From contig NZ_JAHWXO010000011.1 in NCBI RefSeq assembly GCF_019857205.1, forward strand, positions 38,099 through 102,098: DNA of 64,000 nucleotides. Direction: 5' to 3'. The notes beneath the pieces are model-generated. The model searched no databases. It saw only the letters and a program-made list of their open reading frames with translations, and had not been told where the DNA came from. The stretch's first letter is position 1; each line of letters opens with the position of its first letter. Below, one piece after another: positions 1-9,029 of the stretch. The translations under genes and the position numbers were made by a program. The stretch comes from Qipengyuania pacifica. Lineage in GTDB: Bacteria; Pseudomonadota; Alphaproteobacteria; Sphingomonadales; Sphingomonadaceae.

Positions 1-609
1 TCTGCAGGAAAGACCAAGCCGAAGAAGGCACTTGCAAAGAAGAAGGCCGCACCGAAAACCGCTGCTGCCAAGACTACACCGGCGTCCTCGACCAAGGGCG
101 CTCCTGCCAAGGCGACTCCCGCCAAGCGCAGTTCGATTTCCCAGTTGAAGGATACGATCATGGCCACTGCCAACAAGACCACCAATATCGAATATACCGC
201 CAAGGCGAAAGAAATGGCTGCCGACATGCAGACCCGCGCCAAGGCCGCTTATGAAAAGGGCACCGAAATGACCAAGGACGCCGTCGAGTTCCAGAAGGGC
301 AACATCGAAGCGCTGGTCGAATCGGGCAAGATCCTGGCTGCCGGCATGCAGGACATGGGCCGCACCTATATGGACGAAGCCAAGTCGGCTGCCGAAACCG
401 TCCAAGGCGACGTCAAGAAGTTCGCTGCGATCAAATCGCCGACCGAACTGTTCCAGCTGCAGGGCGAAATCGCCCGCCGCAATTTCGACGCCATGGTTTC
501 GACCACTTCGAAGAACACGGAAGCCATGCTGAAGCTGGCCAACGAAGCCTTCGCACCGGTTTCGAACCGCATGAGCCTGGCCGTCGACAAGGTTTCGAAG
601 GCCGCCTGA
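1..609 (+). CDS. Phasin family protein, 5' end cut by window
   Basis: The frame is open from base 1, so the protein begins before the window. The first ~45 residues seen are Lys/Ala/Pro/Thr-rich (PKKA, KKKAAPK, PAKATPAK-type motifs), like a histone H1 tail. Then comes an amphipathic helical domain of about 145 residues typical of the phasin_2 family, with the conserved-looking stretch ending in a PTELFQLQGE-type segment followed by an aromatic/hydrophobic helix. Phasins coat polyhydroxyalkanoate granules in the cytoplasm. Internal starts exist (TTG at 145, ATG at 160), but the unbroken frame upstream argues that they are not the true start. A strong terminator follows. Family assignment is by recognition; PHA binding is inferred from the family. 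Confidence 0.85.
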   Translation, partial: SAGKTKPKKALAKKKAAPKTAAAKTTPASSTKGAPAKATPAKRSSISQLKDTIMATANKTTNIEYTAKAKEMAADMQTRAKAAYEKGTEMTKDAVEFQKGNIEALVESGKILAAGMQDMGRTYMDEAKSAAETVQGDVKKFAAIKSPTELFQLQGEIARRNFDAMVSTTSKNTEAMLKLANEAFAPVSNRMSLAVDKVSKAA

Positions 610-681
610 GCGCGTTCGACCGAATTCAATTCCGCCGGGCCCTCTCTCCTCTCTCCCAAAGCCCGGCGAATTGGACACCGT

Positions 682-717
682 GGGCCGGATGGTTTCGAAC
701 CATCCGGCCCATTTTTT
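682..717 (+). terminator. Rho-independent terminator after the phasin gene
   Basis: A perfect 13-bp stem (682-694 pairing with 698-710) with a 3-nt loop is followed by ATTTTTTG. It lies 73 bp after the phasin stop and ends that transcription unit before clpS. Confidence 0.93.
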
Positions 718-806
718 GTCGTTTACGCCGCGCAGCCGTGCTTTCTTGTCCTGCAAATGGCTTTGCTGGCCGCTGACGCCTTGCGATTTGGCAAACCGAT
801 ACGATA

Positions 807-1181
807 ATGGGTCACGTAATGTTTTATTCCCCGCCCCGCCTGCCCGTCCGCGCCGCCGGAAACGACGACGAATCGCGTGACGGCGAAGGCCAGCTGGGTA
901 TTGCCACCAAGACCCGGGCCAAGCCCAAGAAGCCGAGCCAGTACAAGGTTTTGCTGCTGAACGACGATTACACGCCGATGGAGTTCGTCGTCATCGTGCT
1001 GAAGCGGTTCTTCAAGATGGACATGGAAGAAGCGACCCGCGTGATGCTGCATGTTCACCAGAAGGGCGTGGGCGTATGCGGGATCTTTCCGTACGAGGTC
1101 GCCGAGACCAAGGTCCATCAGGTGATGGATTTCGCGCGGCAGAACCAGCACCCGCTGCAATGCACGCTCGAAAAGGCCTGA
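807..1181 (+). CDS. clpS: ATP-dependent Clp protease adaptor ClpS
   Basis: 124 residues. ClpS is a cytoplasmic adaptor that delivers N-degron substrates to ClpAP. The N-terminal ~40 residues are a variable charged tail ([20 protein letters not shown]). The ClpS core has the [10 protein letters not shown] substrate-pocket motif and a HxxGxGxCG motif (HQKGVGVCG). The C-terminal [10 protein letters not shown] is typical. The start is uncertain: ATG 807 or ATG 819 four codons later, neither with a strong Shine-Dalgarno. It stands alone between the phasin terminator and the lptFG pair; clpA is not in the window. Confidence 0.95.
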   Translation: MGHVMFYSPPRLPVRAAGNDDESRDGEGQLGIATKTRAKPKKPSQYKVLLLNDDYTPMEFVVIVLKRFFKMDMEEATRVMLHVHQKGVGVCGIFPYEVAETKVHQVMDFARQNQHPLQCTLEKA

Positions 1182-1265
1182 ATGCCCGCCGCGCCCACGA
1201 AGGGCATGACCTGCGCTCAAAAGCGCGCTAGGGCCGTGGTCCAAGACAACTGATCCGGCGAAATC

Positions 1266-2486
1266 TTGCTCAAGTTCCTGCCCAGCATCGACCGTTACAT
1301 CTTCAGGCTCGTCATCGTGCCGATGCTGTCGGTCTTCGCCATCGCGGCATCGCTGCTGGTGCTCGACAAGATGCTGCGGCTGTTCGATTTCGTCGCGATC
1401 GAAGGCGGTCCTGTCGGCGTCGTGTTCAAGATGCTGATCGCGTTGGTGCCCGAATATGCGAGCCTGGCCATTCCGCTGGGCCTGCTGCTGGGCGTATTGC
1501 TCGCCTTCCGCAAGCTGGCGACCAGCAGCGAACTCGACGTGTTTCGTGCCGTCGGCCTCGGCTATGGGCGATTGCTGCGCGTGCCGTTTGCGATCACGGC
1601 CGTGCTTATGATCGTCAATGTGGCGCTGGTGTTCTTCATCCAGCCGGTCAGCCGTTATTATTACGAGCAGATGGAATACGAACTGCGATCGGGTGCGCTG
1701 GGCGCATCGATCAAGGTGGGCGAATTCACCACGCTGGCCGACCGGATGGCGCTGCGGATCGACGGCAGCGAAGACGACGGACGCCGGCTGCAGGGCATTT
1801 TCGCCCGCGTGGCGAACGACAAGAACCAGGTGCTGTCGATTTCCGCCAAGGAAGGCGCTTTCCTGGCAACGTCCGACAATCCCGACACGATCATCCTGCG
1901 CCTGACCAATGGTACCATCGTGCAGGAAACCGGCAGCCAGACGCCGCGCGTCCTTACCTTTACCCGGCACGATCTGCCGATCGACCTGCCCACGGTCGAC
2001 CAGTTCCGCGCCCGCGGCGATGCCGAACGCGAATATATCCTGCCCGAACTGCTGCGGATCGGGTGGAATTCATCGCTGCCGGAAGGGCAGCGCGACGCCA
2101 GCCAGGCAAGCTTCAACTTCCGGCTGGTGGAAGTGGTGATGATGGCGCTGATGCCGCTATTGGCCGTGGCGCTGGGCGTACCGCCCAAGCGATCGACCAG
2201 CGCGCTGGGCGTGTTCCTGTCCATCGTGATGGTGGTCGCCTATCACAAGGTGAACCAGTACGGCGAAGATGTCGCCGCGCTGGGCCGGGTCGATCCGATC
2301 CTGGCATTGTGGGGGCCATTCTTCCTGTTCGCGGCACTGATCATTTGGATGTATTGGCGGGTGGCCCATGTACCCGGCGGGCAGGCCATCGGTGCGCTGG
2401 AAATCTGGTTCGAGAAGATGACCAAGCGGATCGGCAGGCTGTTCCGTCGCCGTTCGGTCAAGATCGATCTGGCTGCGGCCGAATAA
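1266..2486 (+). CDS. lptF: LPS export ABC transporter permease LptF
   Basis: 406 residues of the YjgP/YjgQ family, which forms the inner-membrane LptB2FG complex that extracts LPS for transport to the outer membrane. The N-terminal (about 15-130) and C-terminal (about 285-370) membrane halves flank a periplasmic beta-jellyroll-like domain (~130-280). A basic tail (KRIGRLFRRRS) ends the protein. The start is a TTG at 1266, chosen because the frame continues without a closer ATG before the first membrane segment. lptG follows after 9 bp, so the two are presumably co-transcribed. The F-versus-G naming follows usual gene order and is not proven by sequence alone. Confidence 0.9.
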   Translation: MLKFLPSIDRYIFRLVIVPMLSVFAIAASLLVLDKMLRLFDFVAIEGGPVGVVFKMLIALVPEYASLAIPLGLLLGVLLAFRKLATSSELDVFRAVGLGYGRLLRVPFAITAVLMIVNVALVFFIQPVSRYYYEQMEYELRSGALGASIKVGEFTTLADRMALRIDGSEDDGRRLQGIFARVANDKNQVLSISAKEGAFLATSDNPDTIILRLTNGTIVQETGSQTPRVLTFTRHDLPIDLPTVDQFRARGDAEREYILPELLRIGWNSSLPEGQRDASQASFNFRLVEVVMMALMPLLAVALGVPPKRSTSALGVFLSIVMVVAYHKVNQYGEDVAALGRVDPILALWGPFFLFAALIIWMYWRVAHVPGGQAIGALEIWFEKMTKRIGRLFRRRSVKIDLAAAE

Positions 2487-2495
2487 CGGGATCCG

Positions 2496-3596
2496 ATGCA
2501 ACTCGACTTCTTCCCCTCGCGCACGCTGACCGTCTATCTGGCAAAGCTCTTCACCGTACGCATCGCGGCGATGCTGTTCGTGCTGGTGCTGGTGCTGCTG
2601 ATGCTGGACCTGCTGTCGAAGAGCGGCGAAATCCTCGCCGTGCCCGGCAACGGGCAAGGCGAATTGCTGACCTATGCGGGATTGCGCGTGCCGCAGCTTA
2701 TCTCACGCTTCCTGCCCTATTCCGTGCTGCTGGCGACGCTGATCACGCTGGTGACGCTGAACCAGAACAGCGAGGTGATCGCGATGAAGGCGGCCGGCCT
2801 GTCGGCGCATCAGGTGCTGGCACCGCTGTTGCTGACGGCAGGCATCGTGTCGGTGGCGACCTTCGTCTTCAACGAACAGGTCGTGACGAAATCGACCCAG
2901 ACGCTGAAGGCGTGGGAGGCGGTCGAATACGGGCCGATCCCGACGGAAAGCGGGGTGAAGACCAACGTCTATCTGACCGATGGCGACAATATCCTGACCG
3001 CCGCCTATGTCGCCGGATCGGGCGAGGCGATCGCCATGCGCAAGGTGACCTGGTACCGGCGCAATCCCGACGGGATGATCGTGGAGCAGATCGATGCGGA
3101 CCGGGCACGCTATGCCGGGCCGGGATGGCGGCTCGAAGGGGGGCTGACCCGCTTCAACGTCCAGAATGCAGTGACCGACGATCCGGCCAGCGTCGTGGTG
3201 GGCGAAGGCCTGCTGCCCGAACAGATCGACCTGGCGAAGATCGACCCCGATGGCGAACCCTTCTGGACGCTGGGAAGCTCGATCGCAGAATTCGAACGCG
3301 CCGGGCGCCGCACATCCGAACTGCGCGCGAAATGGTGGCACAAGATTTCGGGGCCGCTCTCGGCTTTCCTCATGCCGCTGCTGGGCGCAGTCGCCGCTTT
3401 CGGACTGGCGCGGTCGGGCCAGCTGTTCGTGCGCGCGGTGATCGGGATGGCGCTGGGCTTTGCCTATTTCGTGGTCGACAACGCAGCGCTGGCCATGGGC
3501 AGTTTTGGCGGCTATCCGCCCTTCCTTGCAGCCTGGTCGCCGTTCCTGCTGTTCCTGCTGATCGGCGAAACCGTGCTTATCCGCACGGAGGAATAG
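2496..3596 (+). CDS. lptG: LPS export ABC transporter permease LptG
   Basis: 366 residues, the second YjgP/YjgQ permease. It has membrane segments near residues 15-125 and 285-365 with a periplasmic domain between them. The motif NQNSEVIAMKAAGLSAHQVL at ~85-105 is characteristic of LptF/G coupling regions that contact LptB. It is placed 9 bp after lptF, giving an lptFG operon. A terminator hairpin follows at 3643-3680. Confidence 0.9.
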   Translation: MQLDFFPSRTLTVYLAKLFTVRIAAMLFVLVLVLLMLDLLSKSGEILAVPGNGQGELLTYAGLRVPQLISRFLPYSVLLATLITLVTLNQNSEVIAMKAAGLSAHQVLAPLLLTAGIVSVATFVFNEQVVTKSTQTLKAWEAVEYGPIPTESGVKTNVYLTDGDNILTAAYVAGSGEAIAMRKVTWYRRNPDGMIVEQIDADRARYAGPGWRLEGGLTRFNVQNAVTDDPASVVVGEGLLPEQIDLAKIDPDGEPFWTLGSSIAEFERAGRRTSELRAKWWHKISGPLSAFLMPLLGAVAAFGLARSGQLFVRAVIGMALGFAYFVVDNAALAMGSFGGYPPFLAAWSPFLLFLLIGETVLIRTEE

Positions 3597-3642
3597 GCCG
3601 GGAAAAGTTTGGTTTACCCTGTCGATGGCAGGGTGAAATGCG

Positions 3643-3680
3643 AAGGCCGTTCCCACCCACCGAGGGGAGCGGCCTTTTTG
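3643..3680 (+). terminator. Rho-independent terminator after lptG
   Basis: AAGGCCGTTCCC (3643-3654) can pair with GGGAGCGGCCTT (one G-U pair), leaving a loop of about 9-10 nt and ending in CCTTTTTG. It lies between lptG (+) and the desaturase gene (-). The T-run is on the plus strand only, so it serves lptFG. Confidence 0.85.
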
Positions 3681-3695
3681 CTGCGCAGCGCGCCG

Positions 3696-4793
3696 TCAGC
3701 CGCGCGGGCGCATGGTGTTGCGCGCGATCCGTGCGACCAGCACGCCCATCCCGGCATGGTTTGCACCGTGATAGCTCGAAGTATTCTCCAGCTCCGCCAC
3801 CAGCCGGCGATGGGCTTCGGGAAGGGAGTGATAGGGCATTGAGGGCATGAGGTGGTGCAGCGCATGATAGCGCAGGCCCACGGGGGCCCACAGTTCGGCG
3901 ATGCGCCCGGGCGGCGGCACGTTGACGCTGTCGAGGAACTGCGCGGTGACAGTCATCGCGTCGCCTTCATTCTCCCACAGATGCGCGACCAGCGTGCGCA
4001 GCTGGTTGAGCACGGCAACCACGGAGAAGATCGCCAGGGCCACCAGCAAGGGCTTCCAGCCGAAGGCAAAGATGCTGCCGATCAGCACCCAGCTCCACAA
4101 CATGCCGCCGAGCTCGAGCCAGAACACCCGCCGCGGCAGATCGCCTTCGGGCGGGCGGCGGCGAAATTCGGGATTGATCGCCAGCGCGCTGAAACGCTGC
4201 CACGTCAGCTGGCGCACGGGCGGAAAAAGCGCGCCCAGCGGCACCAGCACGGCGAAGCGGAACAGCAGCGCAGCAGGCGCAAGAAGCGCGACGAGCACGA
4301 AGGTTGGCAGGCTGAGTGGCTTCATCAGCGCCAGCGGCAGATATTCGGGATCCGCGGTGGTCCCGTATTGCGTGCGCTTGTGATGCAGCGTGTGCACCTG
4401 TTCGTACATGAAGGAAGGCGTCAGCATGGGGACACCGACAAGCGCATTCCATGCGGTGCGGAAACCCGGCAAGGCACCGTTCCTGAAATGCGAAATTTCG
4501 TGGATGAACAACAGCGCGCGATAGAGCGCGAGCACCGCCAGAACGCCCAGTCCGATGGCGAGAGGCACGCTTTCGACAAGAATCGCGCCCGCCAGTAAGC
4601 CATAGCCGACCAGCGCCGATCCGATCATATCGGGCCAGTAGATATCCGCCCGATGGTCGGAAATGTCCTTGGTCAGGTCGCGCGCGGCCCGGAGCATCGC
4701 CTTGTCATCCGGAATTTGCGCGTGCCAGCCCGATCCCGCGTCACGACGCGAGACGATATCGGCGGCCGAAATCTGTGTCTGTTGCACGTTCAT
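3696..4793 (-). CDS. Membrane fatty acid desaturase
   Basis: 365 residues. The three histidine boxes of membrane di-iron desaturases are visible: HEISH (98-102), HTLHH (134-138) and HALHH near residue 313. Hydrophobic segments lie around 55-95 and 170-290. It would introduce a double bond into acyl chains, or act on a related lipid such as a carotenoid or sphingolipid; the substrate cannot be told from sequence. The gene points away from the GNAT-like gene at 4942, so the 149-bp gap holds both promoters. A TTGACA at 4882-4887 could be a -35 for the plus-strand gene, but no good -10 is seen. Confidence 0.88.
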   Translation of the reverse strand: MNVQQTQISAADIVSRRDAGSGWHAQIPDDKAMLRAARDLTKDISDHRADIYWPDMIGSALVGYGLLAGAILVESVPLAIGLGVLAVLALYRALLFIHEISHFRNGALPGFRTAWNALVGVPMLTPSFMYEQVHTLHHKRTQYGTTADPEYLPLALMKPLSLPTFVLVALLAPAALLFRFAVLVPLGALFPPVRQLTWQRFSALAINPEFRRRPPEGDLPRRVFWLELGGMLWSWVLIGSIFAFGWKPLLVALAIFSVVAVLNQLRTLVAHLWENEGDAMTVTAQFLDSVNVPPPGRIAELWAPVGLRYHALHHLMPSMPYHSLPEAHRRLVAELENTSSYHGANHAGMGVLVARIARNTMRPRG

Positions 4794-4941
4794 TATTAAG
4801 CTTCCCGGGAGGCCTTAGCCGAAATAACGCGAGCGATACAGCACCCGCTGTCGATCATAGTGATCGCGCATCCGCGTTTCCTTGACAAAGATCAGCTAGC
4901 GCACTCAGGGCTAACGCAATCTGAACGAAGGTATTGCGCGA

Positions 4942-6105
4942 ATGTCCGATGCAAATGTGGTGATTGAACTGGTCGAGGGCAAGGCGGGGCGGGCGGCCTT
5001 CGTCAATACCGGTCGCGACTTTGCGGCGCGTGAACCACACTGGGTCCCGCAACTGCGTTCCGAACAACTGGAACTGGTCAATCCGGAGAAGAACCCGTTT
5101 TTCGGCCATGCCGCACACCAGCTTTTCCTGGCCCGTCGCGGCGGCAAGCCGGTAGGACGCATTTCCGCGCATATCGACCGCCTGGCGCTCGAACTGCCGC
5201 GCGAGCAGGGATTTGGCCCGGGCGCCGGCATGTTCGGCTATTTCGACGCCGAGGACGAAACCGTCGCCCATGCTCTGCTGAAACGCGCCGAAGAATGGCT
5301 CGCCAGCCAGGGCATGAACCGTGCCATCGGGCCGATATCGATGTCGATCTGGGAAGAACCGGGTCTGCTGGTCAAAGGGCAGGATCACGATCCGATGATC
5401 ATGATGGGGCACCACCCGGCCATCTACCGCGAATGGATCGAAAGTGCAGGTTACTCGCGTACGAAGACGTTGCTGACATACGATCTGGACGTAACCAGCG
5501 ACTTTCCGCCGCTGATCCGCCGCATCGTGCAGTCGGGGCAGCGTAACGACCGCATCACCCTGCGGCCCGTCGATGTGAGCCGATGGGACGAGGAAGTGGA
5601 AACCATCCTCGCCATCCTGAACGATGCGTGGTCCAACAACTGGGGCTTCGTGCCCTTCACCAATGCCGAGATCGCCTATGCCGGCAAAAAACTGAAGCCG
5701 ATCATCCACCCCGATCTCAATCTGATCGCCGAACTGGATGGCAAGCCGGTCGCGTTCATGCTGACGTTCCCGGATATGAACGACGTGCTGCGCAAGGTCG
5801 GTGGCAAGCTGTTTCCGTTCGGCTGGTTCCATATCCTTCGCTGGTTACGCAAGCCGCGGCGAATGGGCATGCGTGTACCACTCATGGGCGTGCTTCGAGA
5901 GCTGCACAATTCGCGGCTCGCCAGCCAGCTGGCCTTCATGATGATCAGCCAGATCCGTGACGTAGCGGTAGACAAATACGAGACCCGCCGGGCCGAGATC
6001 GGCTGGATCCTCGACGACAATCAGGGGATGATGGCGATTGCCGATGCGATCCAGAGCACCATCAATCGCGAATATGCCATTTTCGAAAAGTCGCTGATCT
6101 CCTGA
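4942..6105 (+). CDS. GNAT-like N-acetyltransferase-fold protein (YghO-like)
   Basis: 387 residues. The protein resembles the large GNAT-related family (YghO type) common in sphingomonads, sometimes mislabelled dATP pyrophosphohydrolase. Visible features are the segment VGRISAHIDRL near 70, the GYFDAEDE stretch near 100, an NWGFVPFTNAE motif near 235, and a C-terminal EIGWILDDN segment. No signal peptide or membrane span is seen. GAAGG precedes the ATG at a reasonable distance. The reaction and substrate are unknown; acyl-CoA-dependent transfer is only inferred from the fold. Confidence 0.65.
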   Translation: MSDANVVIELVEGKAGRAAFVNTGRDFAAREPHWVPQLRSEQLELVNPEKNPFFGHAAHQLFLARRGGKPVGRISAHIDRLALELPREQGFGPGAGMFGYFDAEDETVAHALLKRAEEWLASQGMNRAIGPISMSIWEEPGLLVKGQDHDPMIMMGHHPAIYREWIESAGYSRTKTLLTYDLDVTSDFPPLIRRIVQSGQRNDRITLRPVDVSRWDEEVETILAILNDAWSNNWGFVPFTNAEIAYAGKKLKPIIHPDLNLIAELDGKPVAFMLTFPDMNDVLRKVGGKLFPFGWFHILRWLRKPRRMGMRVPLMGVLRELHNSRLASQLAFMMISQIRDVAVDKYETRRAEIGWILDDNQGMMAIADAIQSTINREYAIFEKSLIS

Positions 6106-6225
6106 GAGTTATCGGCTGTCGCATTTGCGCCACTTCGTGGAACTGAAATGCAACTGCCGGGAACCCCGGCGGCCACCATCCCGTTGTTGGATGAAGCGCG
6201 GCACTCGCCAATTTCAAGAGACCCG

Positions 6226-6657
6226 ATGAAGCAGCAATCCGTTACGACCGCGCGTAAGAAGCTGCCTGCCTTTGTGCTGGTGGTCGAAGATGACGCGGTG
6301 CTCGGCCTCACGATAGAGAATGCGCTGCTGGATGCCGGCGTGAAGCAGGTTGCCTTGTCGACGTCTACCGAAGAGGCGATGGAACATCTTCGCGACGAAC
6401 GCCCCGATGCGATCGTGCTGGACGTTCATCTGGCCGACCGAGACGATGGCTGGGCGATTGCCGAACTGGTCCGCACCCTTGGGCCGGACAGCCCGCGCAT
6501 CATCTTTTCGACCGGTGCGCCGCAGGACATTCCCGAAGATATTGCCGCGCTCGGCTGCGTTCTGGAAAAGCCTTACGATGCCGCCATTCTGGTCGATTTG
6601 CTGCGCGAACCCGAAAAGAAGGGGCTTATTTCCCGCCTTCGCGACGTTCTGCGTTAG
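6226..6657 (+). CDS. Single-domain response regulator (receiver only)
   Basis: 143 residues. CheY-like receiver: acidic pocket E21-D22-D23, phospho-acceptor D66 in VLDVHL, Thr96 in FSTGAP, and Lys115 in LEKPY. There is no output domain; the C-terminal ~25 residues are charged (REPEKKGLISRLRDVLR). The start at 6226 is chosen over the longer frame from 6148 because AAGAGA lies just upstream and the extra 26 residues are not receiver-like. It could relay phosphate or act by protein contact; no histidine kinase is nearby. Its last 32 bp overlap, tail to tail, the minus-strand gene ending at 6626. Confidence 0.88.
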   Translation: MKQQSVTTARKKLPAFVLVVEDDAVLGLTIENALLDAGVKQVALSTSTEEAMEHLRDERPDAIVLDVHLADRDDGWAIAELVRTLGPDSPRIIFSTGAPQDIPEDIAALGCVLEKPYDAAILVDLLREPEKKGLISRLRDVLR

Positions 6658-6991
6658 CGTCCACAGCGCGTAACAGGCTGCGCATCATGTCACCGCCGAC
6701 ACGGCCTGCTTCGGGTGCCATCTTCCGCAATGTGAGGTCAGGATCGATATCCTGCGCTTTCTCACCCGCCATATCGGCGGCAGCCTGCGCCAGCGGGGCG
6801 ATCGGCATGTCGAGCAGCACTTCGGTCATTGCCTGCATCATCAGCTTCATTTCGCGCTGGCGCTCTGGGTCGCGCAACTGGTGGCTCAGATCGCCAAGTG
6901 CCGCCACTGCATCATCAACATTAGCCTGCGCAACGGCAGGTGCGGGCAACGCAAGCGCACCGAGCATCACGGGAAGTACGAGTTTGCGCAT
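6626..6991 (-). CDS. Small exported protein, function unknown
   Basis: 121 residues from the ATG at 6991. The N-terminus MRKLVLPVMLGALALPAPAVAQA is a clear signal peptide with an AVA/AQA cleavage region. The mature part is helical and charged (DLSHQLRDPERQREMKLMMQ) with no family motif I recognise. A longer frame from 7069 was rejected because it would bury the signal peptide. It lies 74 bp downstream of another small exported protein on the same strand, so the two may share a message. Confidence 0.7.
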   Translation of the reverse strand: MRKLVLPVMLGALALPAPAVAQANVDDAVAALGDLSHQLRDPERQREMKLMMQAMTEVLLDMPIAPLAQAAADMAGEKAQDIDPDLTLRKMAPEAGRVGGDMMRSLLRAVDANAERREGGK

Positions 6992-7065
6992 GAAAGACCC
7001 CGGCGAAATGTGAGATTCGGTGAGCGATCTAGGCGCCGTGCGGTGACTTTTGTCTGAACGCAGCT

Positions 7066-7425
7066 TCACAGCCCCGATGCGTCCAGCATCATCAGGCAGG
7101 CGGGCATTACCTCGTCGATCCGTTCGGGCGTATCGAGCAGATCCGCGCTCTCCCTTTTCACGAGCGCCATGATGGTTTCGCGATCCGCGCCCAGATCGTC
7201 CATCAGCCGTGCAGTCGCGCGGACGAAGAATTCCTGCCCGCGGGGCGCCATGGCGGGATACTGCACTGCCGCAGCGTCCCCATCAGCCTGCTGGCGATGA
7301 ACGATGCCGAAGGCGACCGAACAGCGCAGCGCGCTCGATTGTTCGAGCGTAAGTTTCGGCAGCGGCGGCGCGCCGGTCGTCGCTTGGGCTAGTGTCAGGG
7401 CGATGGGGGCGAGAAAGGTCAGCAT
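7066..7425 (-). CDS. Small exported protein, function unknown
   Basis: 119 residues. The N-terminus MLTFLAPIALTLAQA is a short signal peptide. The mature part has two cysteines (ALRCSVAF and MPACLMM) that could form one disulfide. No domain is recognised. It lies upstream of the small exported protein at 6626-6991 on the same strand; the pair is probably periplasmic. Confidence 0.65.
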   Translation of the reverse strand: MLTFLAPIALTLAQATTGAPPLPKLTLEQSSALRCSVAFGIVHRQQADGDAAAVQYPAMAPRGQEFFVRATARLMDDLGADRETIMALVKRESADLLDTPERIDEVMPACLMMLDASGL

Positions 7426-7540
7426 GACGCGCTTCTAGACCTGCCAGTCTGAACCGCAAGCGACCAGCGCCAATCGCGGCTTGCCAGCCTATGGCGAGCG
7501 CTTAAGGTGGCGAATCGAAACTCAAAGGAGAGAGTACCGG

Positions 7541-7915
7541 ATGTACAGTCACATGATGGTGGGTTCGAACGACATCGATCGGTCGAAAACATTCTACGAC
7601 GCGACCTTCAAGGCGATCGGCGGAAAGGAAGCCATCGTCGACGAAAAAGGGCGCCTTATGTATCTTCATAACGGCGGTGCTTTCCTGGTCACCAAGCCGA
7701 TAGACGGCAAGGACGCCACCCCCGGCAACGGCAGCACCGTAGGGTTTGCGATGACGCCGGAACAGGCGGATGCATGGCACGCCGCTGGCGTGGCGAACGG
7801 CGGCACCGCGATCGAAGACCCGCCGGGCGAACGCCCCGGTTCGGGCATGTATCTCGCCTATTTGCGCGATCCCGATGGCAACAAGCTGTGTGCCCTTCAC
7901 CGCATCGGATCGTAA
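7541..7915 (+). CDS. VOC (glyoxalase/bleomycin-resistance) family protein
   Basis: 124 residues from ATG 7541, preceded by AAAGGAG (7524-7530); a longer frame from 7481 lacks such a site. VOC-fold signatures: MYSHMMVGSNDIDRSKTFYD at the N-terminus and LAYLRDPDGNKLCALH at the C-terminus, the second being the usual metal-ligand strand. Members bind a divalent metal and act on small or electrophilic compounds; the substrate is unknown. The deacylase gene begins 6 bp after the stop, suggesting an operon. Confidence 0.85.
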   Translation: MYSHMMVGSNDIDRSKTFYDATFKAIGGKEAIVDEKGRLMYLHNGGAFLVTKPIDGKDATPGNGSTVGFAMTPEQADAWHAAGVANGGTAIEDPPGERPGSGMYLAYLRDPDGNKLCALHRIGS

Positions 7916-7921
7916 AACCAC

Positions 7922-8425
7922 GTGCAAAGAGGCGAAGCGGGATTGCTGGCCGACCTGGCGACGCTTGCGATCCCGTTTGCCGCGCATGAGCATGCCGCGG
8001 TTTTCACCGTCGAGGAGAGCCGGTCGATCGACGCGGACATTCCCGGCGCTCACACCAAGAACCTGTTCCTGAAGGATGCAGGCGGGGCTTTCTGGCTGGT
8101 TACTGTTCCCGCACAGGCCCGGGTCGATCTGAAAGCCCTTCCCCATGCCATCGGCTGCAAACGCGTCAGTTTCGGCAAGGCCGACGATATGGAGCGCCTG
8201 CTGGGCGTAGCGCCCGGATCTGTGACGCCGCTGGCGATGATCGAGGCGCAGCCGGGCAGCATCACCGTGGTGATCGACGAGGAACTCGCCAGAAGCGCCC
8301 GGATGAACGTCCATCCCTTACGCAATACCGGGACATTGGGCCTCGCTGGCGCCGACGTGCTCGCGCTGGTGCGGCACTGGGGTCACGACCCGGTGGTGGC
8401 GGCCATACCGAAGAAATCAGCCTGA
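7922..8425 (+). CDS. YbaK/ProX-type aminoacyl-tRNA deacylase
   Basis: 167 residues, GTG start, 6 bp after the VOC gene. The motif GAHTKNLFLKD with Lys46 is the hallmark of the INS/YbaK editing fold, ProXp-ala type. These free-standing enzymes hydrolyse mischarged tRNA, typically Ala-tRNA(Pro). A second conserved segment is LLGVAPGSVTPLAM near 100. The C-terminal MNVHPLRNTGTLGL is also typical. The gene converges on metW with only 4 bp between stops. Confidence 0.85.
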   Translation: MQRGEAGLLADLATLAIPFAAHEHAAVFTVEESRSIDADIPGAHTKNLFLKDAGGAFWLVTVPAQARVDLKALPHAIGCKRVSFGKADDMERLLGVAPGSVTPLAMIEAQPGSITVVIDEELARSARMNVHPLRNTGTLGLAGADVLALVRHWGHDPVVAAIPKKSA

Positions 8426-8429
8426 AAGA

Positions 8430-9029
8430 TCAGCGCGAAAGTTCGAAGACAGCGAATTCGGCGCGCATATTGGCGCCCGCCCGCGATACCGGCCGCTTGC
8501 CGGCAAAATACCAGTCCCGCACTATCGTAGCGCCTTTTTCGCGAGCCAGTTCGCGAAAATCGTGGACCGTGACGTGGTGGATGTTCTGCGTTTCATACCA
8601 GCTTACCGGAATGCTCCGCGTCACCGGCATCCGCCCGCCGAACATCAGCGCCGCGCGCGTGCGCCAGTGAGCGAAATTGGGAAAGCTGACGAAGGCCCGC
8701 GTGCCCACCCTGAGCAATTCGTCGAGCATCCGGTCGGGCCGCGAGGCGGTCTGCAGCGTCTGGCTGAGGACGGCATAATCGAAGCCCTTGTCGGGATAAT
8801 CGCCGAGGTCGCTGTCCGCATCGCCCTGCACCACCGAAAGGCCCTGCGATACGCAGCGCTCGACACAGGTGCCGTCGATTTCGATCCCGCGCACGTCGCA
8901 GCCCTTCTTGCGCAGGGCCATCATCAGCACGCCGTCCCCGCAACCGATATCCAACACCCTGCTGTCGGGGGTGATCCGACTGGCAATCGCTGCCAGATCG
9001 GGACGTTGATCGATTGCCGCCACGCTCAT
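8430..9029 (-). CDS. metW: Methionine biosynthesis protein MetW
   Basis: 199 residues with a class I methyltransferase fold. The SAM-binding glycine motif VLDIGCGDG is at 25-33, and the family's [11 protein letters not shown] and [18 protein letters not shown] stretches follow. MetW partners MetX in homoserine acylation in many proteobacteria. Its ATG overlaps the metX stop as ATGA, so the two are translationally coupled. Confidence 0.93.
   Translation of the reverse strand: MSVAAIDQRPDLAAIASRITPDSRVLDIGCGDGVLMMALRKKGCDVRGIEIDGTCVERCVSQGLSVVQGDADSDLGDYPDKGFDYAVLSQTLQTASRPDRMLDELLRVGTRAFVSFPNFAHWRTRAALMFGGRMPVTRSIPVSWYETQNIHHVTVHDFRELAREKGATIVRDWYFAGKRPVSRAGANMRAEFAVFELSR

Noticed and set aside
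2063..3850. 595-residue plus-strand frame across lptF and lptG
   Set aside because: An out-of-frame reading of two clear permease genes; the composition is Arg/Gly/Ala noise.
4882..4915. TTGACA-based promoter before the GNAT-like gene
   Set aside because: No acceptable -10 lies 16-18 bp downstream of the TTGACA.
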